Below, in pieces: positions 25,872 through 33,896 of a DNA stretch of 64,000 nucleotides. Under the pieces are notes generated by a model. That model was given only the letters and a program-made list of their open reading frames with translations, was not told the DNA's origin and did no database searches. This stretch comes from Microbacterium luteolum. GTDB lineage: Bacteria; Actinomycetota; Actinomycetes; Actinomycetales; Microbacteriaceae. Both the position numbers and the translations under genes were made by a program. Every line of letters starts with the position of its first letter. Positions within the stretch are counted from its first letter, which is position 1. The DNA lies in the NCBI RefSeq assembly GCF_039533965.1, contig NZ_BAAAUN010000001.1, forward strand, positions 992,001 through 1,056,000, given 5' to 3'.

Positions 25872-26479
25872 ACGGTCTCCTTGATCAGTGTTCCGTCAGT
25901 CTCGATGTAGTGCGCGCCCGTCGAGGGGCACACCCAGGTCTTCGCGTCATCTCCGGCCACGAGGGGCACGCCCGACTCGCCGACCCAGCCGATGCGGCGG
26001 GCGGGAACGCCCGCGACGAGGGCGTAGGCCGGCACGTCCTTGACGACCACGGCGCCGGCGGCGACGGTGGCCCAGGCCCCGATGGTCACGGGGGCGACGC
26101 AGGTCGCCCGCGCGCCGATGGCCGCGCCGCGCTCGATCGTCACGCCGACGGGCTCCCAGTCGTGCGCGCTCTTGATCGTCCCGTCGGCGTTGATCGCCCG
26201 CGGGTACGTGTCGTTGGTCAGCACGACGGCCGGTCCGATGAACACGCCGTCGCCGAGCTTCGCGGGCTCGTAGACGAGCGCGTAGTTCTGCACCTTGCAG
26301 TTGTCGCCCATGATCACGCCCGTGCCGATGTAGGCACCGCGCCCCACGATGCAGTTCTCACCGAGCTGCGCATCCTCGCGTACCTGCGCCAGATGCCAGA
26401 TGGAGCTTCCTGCTCCGATCTTCGCCTCAGGGGACACATCGGCCGAATCGACGATCCGGACATCGGTCGGTGAGGGCAT
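25868..26479 (-). CDS. WbpD/WlbB-like UDP-sugar 3-N-acetyltransferase
   Basis: The 203-residue hexapeptide-repeat protein matches the WbpD/WlbB pattern: IGAGSSIWHLAQVRE near residue 23, NCIVGRGAYIGTGV, KVQNYALVYE, VFIGPAVVLTND and the closing VAGVPARRIGWV. Known members acetylate the 3-amino group of UDP-GlcNAc3NA. The C-terminal tail is longer than usual, with WVCPSTGAHY. The ATG at 26479 is chosen over an in-frame ATG 39 nt upstream because AGGAG precedes it at good spacing and the likely -10 (TAGGAT, 26517-26522) places transcription start between the two. Confidence 0.88.
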   Translation of the reverse strand: MPSPTDVRIVDSADVSPEAKIGAGSSIWHLAQVREDAQLGENCIVGRGAYIGTGVIMGDNCKVQNYALVYEPAKLGDGVFIGPAVVLTNDTYPRAINADGTIKSAHDWEPVGVTIERGAAIGARATCVAPVTIGAWATVAAGAVVVKDVPAYALVAGVPARRIGWVGESGVPLVAGDDAKTWVCPSTGAHYIETDGTLIKETV

Positions 26480-26516
26480 ACGGGTTCTCCTCGTGGGTGA
26501 AGAAGGGGACTCGGTC

Positions 26517-26522
26517 ATCCTA
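26517..26522 (-). promoter_or_regulatory. -10 box for the WbpD-E-B-flippase operon
   Basis: TAGGAT on the minus strand is about 38 nt upstream of the ATG at 26479, leaving a short leader that contains AGGAG. Confidence 0.4.
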
Positions 26523-26558
26523 TCTGTTCACCCAGTCGTTTCCTGAGAGGATAGGAGG

Positions 26559-27245
26559 GTGATCAACCCAGTCAGCCCCGATCCGCACACCTGGGTCGTC
26601 GTCCCGCTGTTCAACGAGGCGAGCGTCATCTCGGGGGTGATCGCGACCCTGCTCCCCCATTTCCCGAATGTCGTGTGCATCGATGACGGCTCCACCGACG
26701 GCTCTCTCGAGGAGGCGCGGGCGGCTGGTGCGCACATCGTGGAGCACCCGATCAACCTCGGCCAGGGCGCCGCGCTGCAGACGGGCATCGACTACGCGCT
26801 CTCGCAGCCGGGATGCGAGTACATCGTGACCTTCGACGCCGACGGCCAGCACCGCGTCGACGATGCGATCGCCATGGTCGCCGCCGCCCGCGAGACGGGT
26901 GCGGCGATCGTCTTCGGGTCCCGGTTCCTCGACGACCGCACGAATCCCGGCCTGATGAAGCGCGTGATCCTCAAGACCGCGGTCTGGGTGACCAACCTCA
27001 CCACCAGCGTCAAGCTCACCGACGCGCACAACGGCCTGCGGGTCATCCGCGCCGACGCCGCGAGTCAGATCTCGCTGAAGCAGGACCGGATGGCGCATGC
27101 CACCGAGATCGTGCTGCAGCTCGGACACACCGGACTCCCGTGGATCGAGCACCCCGTCGAGCTCCTCTACACCGACTACTCGAAGTCGAAGGGGCAGTCG
27201 GTGCTCAACTCCGTCAACATCCTCGTCGACCTGATCGTGAGGTAA
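26559..27245 (+). CDS. polyprenyl-phosphate sugar transferase-like GT2 (DPM1 family)
   Basis: The 228-residue GT-A protein has VVVPLFNEASVI, CIDDGSTDGS around residue 45, GQGAALQTGIDYAL, and FDADGQH near 90 for the divalent metal. There is no C-terminal membrane domain; the next gene encodes a small DUF2304 membrane protein, a pairing often seen with this GT2 type and thought to supply an anchor. GTG 26559 is the only start before an in-frame stop; GAGAGGA at 26545-26551 is a reasonable ribosome-binding site. Confidence 0.85.
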   Translation: MINPVSPDPHTWVVVPLFNEASVISGVIATLLPHFPNVVCIDDGSTDGSLEEARAAGAHIVEHPINLGQGAALQTGIDYALSQPGCEYIVTFDADGQHRVDDAIAMVAAARETGAAIVFGSRFLDDRTNPGLMKRVILKTAVWVTNLTTSVKLTDAHNGLRVIRADAASQISLKQDRMAHATEIVLQLGHTGLPWIEHPVELLYTDYSKSKGQSVLNSVNILVDLIVR

Positions 27246-27249
27246 CGCC

Positions 27250-27624
27250 ATGTGGATCCAGATCGTCCTCATCGCCGCCGTCGTCGTCATCGGCGCCGTC
27301 TTCATGCGCCGCACGGGCGCCGACAGCCACCTCGCCATCCGCCGCCTGCTCTACGGCGCGTTCGGACTCGTCGCGATCATCTCGATCCTCTTCCCGCAGT
27401 GGCTCACCTGGGTCGCCAACCTCGTCGGCGTCGGCCGCGGCACCGACCTGCTGCTCTACGCCCTCGTGCTGATGTTCCTGGTGTTCGTCTACACGCAGTC
27501 GCGTCGGAACGCGGCACAGCAGCGGCGACTGACGCTGCTGGCGCGCAAGCTGGCGCTGCTCCAGGCGTCCAGCCCGTCCGCACAGCCCGACGAGACGGAT
27601 GCCGGGCAGCCGGAGAACCGCTAG
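27250..27624 (+). CDS. DUF2304 small membrane protein
   Basis: The 124-residue protein has hydrophobic segments at about 3-20, 34-52 and 66-82, followed by a charged, possibly coiled-coil tail (RRNAAQQRRLTLLARKLALL). It is coupled to the GT2 gene (4-nt gap, GAGG 7 nt before ATG). DUF2304 proteins commonly accompany polyprenyl-phosphate glycosyltransferases; direct function is not known. Its stop overlaps that of the convergent DUF6541 gene by four bases. Confidence 0.85.
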   Translation: MWIQIVLIAAVVVIGAVFMRRTGADSHLAIRRLLYGAFGLVAIISILFPQWLTWVANLVGVGRGTDLLLYALVLMFLVFVYTQSRRNAAQQRRLTLLARKLALLQASSPSAQPDETDAGQPENR

Positions 27625-29576
27625 TCGCAGGCGGTGATCCGCCAGAGGCTGGCGTCGCCCTCGCGCGCCACCTCGGTGAATCCGGGCTGTCCGTCGAACT
27701 CGGTCATCCCCGGCATCAGGTACTCACCGGGCCCCGTGCCCCCGATACCGAAGTCGAGGACGTACTCGGGTGCCCCGTAGGCGGCCAGAGCCTCGCAGAC
27801 CGCGGGGTCCTCGCCGGCATCGCGGAGTCCGACGGAAAGGGTGTCCCACGCCTGGGTCTGCGGCGGGGACCAGGTGCGCGGGATGATGTCACGGTCTCCG
27901 AGCACATACGCGAAGGCGGCGCCCGTGGACGGATTCGCGATGATCACGGCGTCCTCGGGGATGAGGTCCGGGAGCTCGCGGAGGAGCGCGTACTCGTCGG
28001 ACGAGAGGTAGCTGTCCGCGTCCATGGCGTAGCGGGACTGCTCGTCGGTGTCGGCGGCCACGCGCAGCAGGATGACCGGTGCGACGACCACGCCGATAGT
28101 CCCGGCCACGGCGATGAGGGCCATCGCGATACCCGTCAGCGGTGTACGGGCGAGCGCGGCGGCGTCCGGCCATCGTCGCGCCACGACGCGGATGAGCGCA
28201 GCGAGCCCGATCGCCGCGAGCGGCACCACGATCAGTGGGACGATCGCCGCGAGGCGGAAGGAGTCGCCGTACCACGGCCCGGTCAGCACACGCTTGACCA
28301 CGGGAAGGTCCGTGGCCACACTGACCACGTAGAGCGCGGAGATCCCTGCCCAGGCGACGACCAGCCAGCGCAGGCGCGGCGCCCGCACCGCGATGACGAG
28401 GCCGACGATCAGAAGTGCGCTCATCCCCCACGCCGCCGGCAGCAGCGAGTGGCTGTTCAGGACGACGTCGACGAGCGCTCCCGGTATCCCGCGGTACGAC
28501 CTCCAGAGCACGTGACCGGCGAGATACGCCAGCGCGAGCCACACGAACGCGACCGCCGCCCACCCGCCGATGAGCACCACCAGCGACCGACGACGGAAGA
28601 GCCGATCGCTCGTGCGATAGCGGAGCAGGACCGTCCCGGTGAGCCACAGCATCACCAGCACTCCCCAGACCAGGATCGACGAAGGCTGGGAGAGTGTCGT
28701 CGCCGCGACGGCGAGAAGCGCTGCGGCGGCGACACCGATCGCCCGACGTGTCTTCTCCCCGGGGGCCGCGCCCATCCAGATCCGGACCGCGTCGATCGTG
28801 AGCGCTGCCGCTGCCGGGATCACCGCGAGCGACAGAGCGTAGGGGTACAGCACCCCCCACTCGAACATCAGCTGCGGGAAGGCGAGCAGCCCTGCGGAAA
28901 GAGCGGCCGCCAGAGCGGTCACGGCGGTGTTCCCGTTGCTCACCACTCGCGCGAAGAGCGCGATGGCGAGCGGCCACATCACCGCGGCGATCACCAGGGA
29001 GACGAGGTTGGCGGCGACGGGGATCTGAGCCACGTCCACCGCGACGAGCGAGGTGACGGCGTGCCAGGCGGCGGGATAGAACGTCGTGCCGCCGATGAGC
29101 CCTGACACGTCGAGAGACGATGCGCTTCCGGTCTCGGCGATCCAGCGGAGGACGTTGAGGTGGAACACCGCGTCATTCGTCTGCGAGATCGCTTCCGGAA
29201 CGCCGACGTACGTCATCAGACGGGCCGCGTTGAGCGCGCCGCCGACGAGGAGGCCGGCGAAGAGCAGCAGGTTCGGCACGCTCGACCGCCGTCGCGGCGG
29301 CGAGAGCCGACGGCGGCCGACGAGCAGCGACAGAGCGTAGAGCAGCGCGCCGACGATCACCACGCCGATGGCGACGCTCAGATGCCCCCAGCGGATGCCG
29401 AGGAACGAGTACGCGATCGCCAGCACCGACAGCAGGCCGACCGAGATCCCCGGCGCCGACGCCCACAGGACGAGGCCGCGCAGTCGGAGGACGAGGCCGA
29501 CCAGCAGACCGGGAACGAAGACGACGGCCAGAGCGAGGGCGAAGAGCCCGGACTGCGCCAGCCAGTCGGTGATCAT
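27621..29576 (-). CDS. DUF6541-type polytopic membrane protein
   Basis: The 651-residue protein has about 13-15 hydrophobic segments through residue 520 and a periplasmic C-terminal domain of about 120 residues ending WRITACD. The loop with SQTNDAVFHLNVLRWI near residue 125, containing an Asp, resembles the substrate-side loop of GT-C glycosyltransferases. The family is poorly described but typical of actinobacterial surface-glycan loci. It is coupled by ATGA to the ABC ATPase gene, suggesting it acts on the same exported polymer, for instance as a transferase outside the membrane (inference). ATG 29576 is chosen because the upstream extension is low-complexity antisense reading. Confidence 0.75.
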   Translation of the reverse strand: MITDWLAQSGLFALALAVVFVPGLLVGLVLRLRGLVLWASAPGISVGLLSVLAIAYSFLGIRWGHLSVAIGVVIVGALLYALSLLVGRRRLSPPRRRSSVPNLLLFAGLLVGGALNAARLMTYVGVPEAISQTNDAVFHLNVLRWIAETGSASSLDVSGLIGGTTFYPAAWHAVTSLVAVDVAQIPVAANLVSLVIAAVMWPLAIALFARVVSNGNTAVTALAAALSAGLLAFPQLMFEWGVLYPYALSLAVIPAAAALTIDAVRIWMGAAPGEKTRRAIGVAAAALLAVAATTLSQPSSILVWGVLVMLWLTGTVLLRYRTSDRLFRRRSLVVLIGGWAAVAFVWLALAYLAGHVLWRSYRGIPGALVDVVLNSHSLLPAAWGMSALLIVGLVIAVRAPRLRWLVVAWAGISALYVVSVATDLPVVKRVLTGPWYGDSFRLAAIVPLIVVPLAAIGLAALIRVVARRWPDAAALARTPLTGIAMALIAVAGTIGVVVAPVILLRVAADTDEQSRYAMDADSYLSSDEYALLRELPDLIPEDAVIIANPSTGAAFAYVLGDRDIIPRTWSPPQTQAWDTLSVGLRDAGEDPAVCEALAAYGAPEYVLDFGIGGTGPGEYLMPGMTEFDGQPGFTEVAREGDASLWRITACD

Positions 29577-30310
29577 TCGTCGACCAGCGCGATGGCGCCC
29601 TCGATCTCGCCGTCGTAGACGATCTGGCCCTTGTTGATCACCACGCCTCTGGTGCAGAGCTCTCGGACCATCTCCATGTCGTGGCTGACCACGACGAGCG
29701 TCTTCTTCTGCGCGATCAGCTCGCCGAACTTCAGGCGGCACTTCTCCCGGAAGGGGGCGTCTCCGACCGAGAGGATCTCATCGACGAGGAGCACATCGAG
29801 CTCCACGTGGATCGCGACCGAGAACGCGAGCCGCATGAACATCCCCGAGGAGTAGTGCTTGACCTCCTGGTCGATGAACTGCTCGATCTCGCTGAACGCG
29901 ACGATCTCGTCGTAGCGCTCCTCGACCTCCTTGCGCTGCATCCCGAGGATGGCGGCGTTGAGGAAGACGTTCTCCCGGCCGGAGAGCTCGGGGTGGAACC
30001 CGGCGCCGACCTCGATGAGACCGGCCACCCGTCCGCGCGTGAGCACCTCGCCGGCGTCGGGCTCCATGACACCCGAGATCAACTTGAGGAGCGTCGACTT
30101 GCCCGACCCGTTCAGGCCGAGGATGGCGACGGACTCGCCCTCGTTGATCACGAGGTCCAGTCCCTTGAGCGCCTCGAAGGTGCTGCTCGTCTTGCGACGG
30201 CGGATCCAGGCCACGACGGTGTCCTTGAAGGACAGCGCGTGGTTCAGCGTGAAGTTCTTGCGGACACCGTCGACGACGATGCTGGGGCGCGAAGCGATTG
30301 CAGTGCTCAT
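29573..30310 (-). CDS. ABC polysaccharide exporter ATPase (Wzt/TagH type)
   Basis: The 245-residue ATPase has Walker A GLNGSGKST near residue 66, the Wzt/TagH-type ELSGRENVFLNAAILGM segment, signature YSSGM, Walker B VLLVDE and the switch His in VVSHDM. It energises export of an undecaprenyl-linked polysaccharide through the adjacent ABC-2 permease. There is no C-terminal polymer-recognition domain, so it is the TagH/short Wzt form. Its start overlaps the permease stop (ATGA). Confidence 0.92.
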   Translation of the reverse strand: MSTAIASRPSIVVDGVRKNFTLNHALSFKDTVVAWIRRRKTSSTFEALKGLDLVINEGESVAILGLNGSGKSTLLKLISGVMEPDAGEVLTRGRVAGLIEVGAGFHPELSGRENVFLNAAILGMQRKEVEERYDEIVAFSEIEQFIDQEVKHYSSGMFMRLAFSVAIHVELDVLLVDEILSVGDAPFREKCRLKFGELIAQKKTLVVVSHDMEMVRELCTRGVVINKGQIVYDGEIEGAIALVDE

Positions 30311-31221
30311 AGGTCTTGCGCGAACCTTCCCTCGAGACGTCGGAAGACGAGCTGGCCGAGCAGCAGGGTGACGACGGCGATCAGGAACGTCCAGAGCGTG
30401 TTCCAGGCGAGGTCCGGCGGCAGCGCCAGCGTCGTGCTCGTCACCGGACGCCAGAAGGCGTAGTGGAACAGCTCGACGCCCTGGGTGATCGGATTCAGCA
30501 GGTAGATGTCGACGAGCCAGTCCGGCCACCCCAGCTTGTCCATCGCCTCCTGCACCATCGTCCAGGCGTAGAGCACGGGCGACGCCCAGGTGGCGAGGAG
30601 GAGCAGCAGCTCGACGATGTTCTCCGCATCGCGGAAGCGCACGTTGAGCGCCCCGAAGAAGAGCCCGATGCCGAGAGCGAACAGCGACACGATGATCATC
30701 GCCGCCAGCGCGGCGAGGACGCCGAGGATCGAGACGCTCGGGATCCAGCCCATGAACAGGCAGACGATGAGCAGCAGGGCGAGCTGCGGGAGGAAGTGGA
30801 TGAAGGCGACCACGACCGAGGAGACCGCGAACAGCTGGCGCGGCAGGAACACCTTGCGCACGAGCGGCGCGTTGTTCACGATCGACGTGGTCGCGTTCTT
30901 GAACGCTTCGGAGAAGAGGTTGATGACGACGATGCCGGAGAACAGGTACACCGGGTAGTTCGGGATGTCGCGGTTGAGGTTCAGGAAGAGCCCCAGCACC
31001 ACCCAGAACACGAGGAACTGCGCTCCAGGACGGACGTAGGACCAGGTCCAGCCGAGCACGGAGTTGCGGTAGCGGGTCGTGACCCCCGTGCGCACCAGCA
31101 GGTACAGGAGGTAGCGCCAGCGCACGACATCGATGAGCCCTCGGCTGGTGCCGGGAGTATCGAACTCGGAACGCGGGACGACGGCGAAAAGATCTCGGGT
31201 ATCTGTCACTGGCCCACTCAT
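30307..31221 (-). CDS. ABC-2 type polysaccharide export permease (Wzm/TagG type)
   Basis: The 304-residue protein has six hydrophobic helices, an amphipathic N-terminal stretch (VVRWRYLLYLLVRTGVTTRYR) and the signature YRNSVLGWTWSYVRPGAQFLVF of the family. With the downstream ATPase it forms an exporter for lipid-linked polysaccharide. It is the first gene of a three-gene operon with the ATPase and the DUF6541 protein. TAGGAT about 37 nt upstream of the ATG is a candidate -10. Confidence 0.92.
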   Translation of the reverse strand: MSGPVTDTRDLFAVVPRSEFDTPGTSRGLIDVVRWRYLLYLLVRTGVTTRYRNSVLGWTWSYVRPGAQFLVFWVVLGLFLNLNRDIPNYPVYLFSGIVVINLFSEAFKNATTSIVNNAPLVRKVFLPRQLFAVSSVVVAFIHFLPQLALLLIVCLFMGWIPSVSILGVLAALAAMIIVSLFALGIGLFFGALNVRFRDAENIVELLLLLATWASPVLYAWTMVQEAMDKLGWPDWLVDIYLLNPITQGVELFHYAFWRPVTSTTLALPPDLAWNTLWTFLIAVVTLLLGQLVFRRLEGRFAQDL

Positions 31222-31256
31222 TCAGCTGCGGTGGCGGTCGCCACGACGCATCCCAG

Positions 31257-31262
31257 TATCCT
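31257..31262 (-). promoter_or_regulatory. candidate -10 for the ABC exporter operon
   Basis: TAGGAT on the minus strand, 35 nt before the permease ATG, is the best hexamer in the 106-nt gap; no clear -35 accompanies it. Confidence 0.3.
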
Positions 31263-31278
31263 ATGGCACCCCTGGAAA

Positions 31279-31314
31279 CGCGCCGAGGACACCCCGAAGG
31301 GTGCCCTCGCGCGG
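31279..31314. terminator. hairpin after the FG-GAP protein gene
   Basis: Arms CGCGCCGAGGACACCC and GGGTGCCCTCGCGCG pair with one bulge and one mismatch around a tight CGAA loop, 14 nt past the stop at 31328. No T-run follows, as is common in high-GC actinobacteria. Confidence 0.6.
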
Positions 31315-31327
31315 TGCGGGATGCGGA

Positions 31328-33796
31328 TCAGAAGAGCTGCTTCATGATCTGCCAGCCCGCGTTGATGCGGGGCTGATCGCCTCGCCATGCGCCCTGTCCG
31401 TCACCGCGGTAGAGGTACATGTCGCCGTTGGCCGCGATGGCGAGCACGTCGACTCGGCGATCGCCGTCGATGTCCCCGGCGCTGAAGACGGCCAACATGC
31501 CGCCCCACCCCTGCCCGATCTGTCGGGCGCGGGCCCAGTTGCCGTCCCCGCTCGTCGAGTAGAGCATCAGAGCACCCGACGCCGATCGACCCATCAGGTC
31601 GGCGGCGCCGTCTCCGTCGAAGTCGCCGGCGCTGAAGAGGCTGGTGAAGCCCGACCAGCCCCCCTGACCGATCACCAGGGGCGGCTGGTTGGCCCAGCCG
31701 CCGTACCCGTTGCCGCGGTAGAGGATGAGGTCGCCCTTGCTGTCGACGGCGAGCACGTCCGGGAGACGATTGCCGTCGAAATCGAGGTTGCCGACGACCC
31801 GGGCGAACGAGCCCCAACCGTTGCCGATGACGAAACGGGCGCCGAAGCCGCCCCCGGCCTTGCCGGGATGCAGGTAGAAGTATCCTGCGGCGTCGACCTG
31901 TCCGACATCGCTGAATCCGTCGCCGTTGAAATCGCCCATCGACACCAGGCGATCGGTCGCGCCCCAGGCACCGGGGATGTTGAGGGTGCCGCCCCAGTTG
32001 CCGTCGCGCGTCAGACCGTACACGCGCAGCTCGTTGGATGTGGTGAGCCCGACGATGTCACCACCGGGAACCCCGTCGAGATTTCCCGCGCCTGCGGGGA
32101 GCGACCGCCGCGCCGTGACCGCCGGGCCCGCCGACGAGGCGTTGAAGTTCTGCCAGCCGCCGCCGATCCCGAGGCCGGCACTCATCGTTCCGCCGCCGAG
32201 GCCCCGATACAGGTTCAGCGTGCCGGCCGAGGTCACCGCGAGCAGGTCGGCTCTGCCGTCGCCGTTGAAGTCGCCGTTGTTGAAGATGTCGGTGAAGCCC
32301 TGCCAGCCGTTCCCGATCTGCTTCGACGCCTTCCAGCTGCCGTTGCCGTCACCGGAGTAGAGGAAGAGCCGACCGCTGGGATCGCGCGAGATGAGGTCGG
32401 CGCGACCGTCGCCGTCGAAATCGCCGTTGCCCGTGATCAGGTTCATCGACGTCCACCCGCTGCCCACGGCGCGCGGGGCGAGGAACCCTCCGCGATCGTT
32501 GCCGGACCAGAGCCAGAGCCGGCCCGCGGCGTCGGTCGTGAACAGATCGGGGATGCCGTCTCCGTCGAAGTCGCCGGCGGGCGTCGCCAGCACCACTCCG
32601 GACCAGTCGCCGGGCAGCGTGTTCGGCGCGGGGAGCGTGGTGGTCCCGTTGCTCCGCACCACCTGTGCCGAGCCGGAGGTCTTGATCGCGATGAAGTCAC
32701 GCCGCCCGTCACCGTCGAGGTCTCCGACGCCGAAGAACTTCTTGATCCCGGTGAGACCGCCGCCCACCTTGACGCGGTCGCCCCAGGCGCCGTTCAGGTA
32801 CGGGTATCCGTAGACGTCCCCCGCTCCGTCGACGCCCATCACAAAGGTGCTCTGGTCGATCGACGACAACGTCGGGACCACCGAGGTCGGGAGCTGCGTC
32901 GAGCCGAACCAGTCCGTGAAGTAGTTGTAGAAGTTGCGGTTGCCGTAGGCGGAGCACGGGTCGCCGCTGTCGCCGTACCCGGCGTTGAGCGCGTTCTGGT
33001 TCGGCTGGTACGGCGTGTAGTAGTAGAGCGCCGACGTGGCCTTGTTGGCGATGTAGACCGGGGAGGAACCGCAGGCGGCGTTCGGGTTGTACAGGATGTT
33101 CCAGGTCCGGCCCGGCGCGTACCACTGGAACCACTTGCCCTCCATGTAGATCTGCATCTGGCGCGCGGCACCGTAGATCTGATGGAAGAAGCCCACGTAC
33201 TGCGGGTCGCACGGCGCGGTGTCGGGGCAGCCCTGCCCGAGGGCGATGTCGTAGCGCCACGCGCTGGGCCACGAGTGCGTGACGAGGCCCTGCTCCTTCT
33301 GGAGCATCACGATCAGCACCTGCGGGTTGATGTTGCACGACTGCGCCACGCGGTAGATGATCCGCGCCGCCGACTCGTTCGCGGCCCCCGTGTATCCGTT
33401 GCAGTACGCGTCAGCCGGACGCGTCACGGAGGAGATCGTGAAGTCCTTGAGGCAGACGATCCGCCGGCCGTCTTCATCCGTGCCGCCCAGGCAGCGGGAG
33501 ACCTTGCTGCTGAAGAAGGCCTGGATCTGCGCCTCGGTCATCGAGTTCTTGTTCGTGAACACGGCGTCGCTGATGATGTTGCCCGCGTTGAAGCCGACGA
33601 GCGTCGTCTTCGCGATCCCGGCGGCCGCCGGGTCGGCAGCGGCCTTCGCCGCGGTCGAGATGCTCGACGACATGGACGCCGCGGCAGCGGTGGCGGGGAC
33701 CACCGTGCCGACGATCAGGGCGGAGACGGCGAGGAAACAGGTGAGGAGTCGGGAGATCCTCAGGGTGTTTCGCGAGCGTGGGGCACGTCGAGACAT
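31328..33796 (-). CDS. secreted FG-GAP/VCBS beta-propeller protein with N-terminal cell-wall-type domain
   Basis: The 822-residue protein starts with a signal peptide (basic MSRRAPRSRN, hydrophobic core, cleavage near ATAAAA). Residues about 40-290 form a Cys-containing domain with NPQVLIVMLQKEQGLVTHSW, whose Glu in KEQG recalls lysozyme/transglycosylase-like folds seen at the head of actinobacterial surface proteins. The rest is a run of about nine repeats, each with a calcium-binding loop such as GDFDGDGIPD or GDFNGDGRAD, predicting a propeller. ATG 33796 is chosen over an extension of 28 residues because it begins the signal peptide. A likely role is binding or remodelling the cell surface; ligand unknown. 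Confidence 0.82.
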   Translation of the reverse strand: MSRRAPRSRNTLRISRLLTCFLAVSALIVGTVVPATAAAASMSSSISTAAKAAADPAAAGIAKTTLVGFNAGNIISDAVFTNKNSMTEAQIQAFFSSKVSRCLGGTDEDGRRIVCLKDFTISSVTRPADAYCNGYTGAANESAARIIYRVAQSCNINPQVLIVMLQKEQGLVTHSWPSAWRYDIALGQGCPDTAPCDPQYVGFFHQIYGAARQMQIYMEGKWFQWYAPGRTWNILYNPNAACGSSPVYIANKATSALYYYTPYQPNQNALNAGYGDSGDPCSAYGNRNFYNYFTDWFGSTQLPTSVVPTLSSIDQSTFVMGVDGAGDVYGYPYLNGAWGDRVKVGGGLTGIKKFFGVGDLDGDGRRDFIAIKTSGSAQVVRSNGTTTLPAPNTLPGDWSGVVLATPAGDFDGDGIPDLFTTDAAGRLWLWSGNDRGGFLAPRAVGSGWTSMNLITGNGDFDGDGRADLISRDPSGRLFLYSGDGNGSWKASKQIGNGWQGFTDIFNNGDFNGDGRADLLAVTSAGTLNLYRGLGGGTMSAGLGIGGGWQNFNASSAGPAVTARRSLPAGAGNLDGVPGGDIVGLTTSNELRVYGLTRDGNWGGTLNIPGAWGATDRLVSMGDFNGDGFSDVGQVDAAGYFYLHPGKAGGGFGARFVIGNGWGSFARVVGNLDFDGNRLPDVLAVDSKGDLILYRGNGYGGWANQPPLVIGQGGWSGFTSLFSAGDFDGDGAADLMGRSASGALMLYSTSGDGNWARARQIGQGWGGMLAVFSAGDIDGDRRVDVLAIAANGDMYLYRGDGQGAWRGDQPRINAGWQIMKQLF

Positions 33797-33896
33797 GTGA
33801 CCAGTGTGACGGAAGTTACAGGATGATGCCACTGTTACTGAGAATCCGCTGCATGGATTGAGCGTGTCGCCCGCACGCACAGGCCGGATTCAGCCG

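Noticed and set aside
31400..32900. CRISPR or satellite-like repeat array
   Set aside because: The periodic similarity is coding: diverged FG-GAP repeats of about 60 residues, not near-identical direct repeats with spacers.
31133..33826. A long open frame (897 codons) antisense to the FG-GAP protein gene
   Set aside because: Its translation is low-complexity Arg/Val/Ala/Gly without any domain, as expected for the opposite strand of a high-GC coding sequence.
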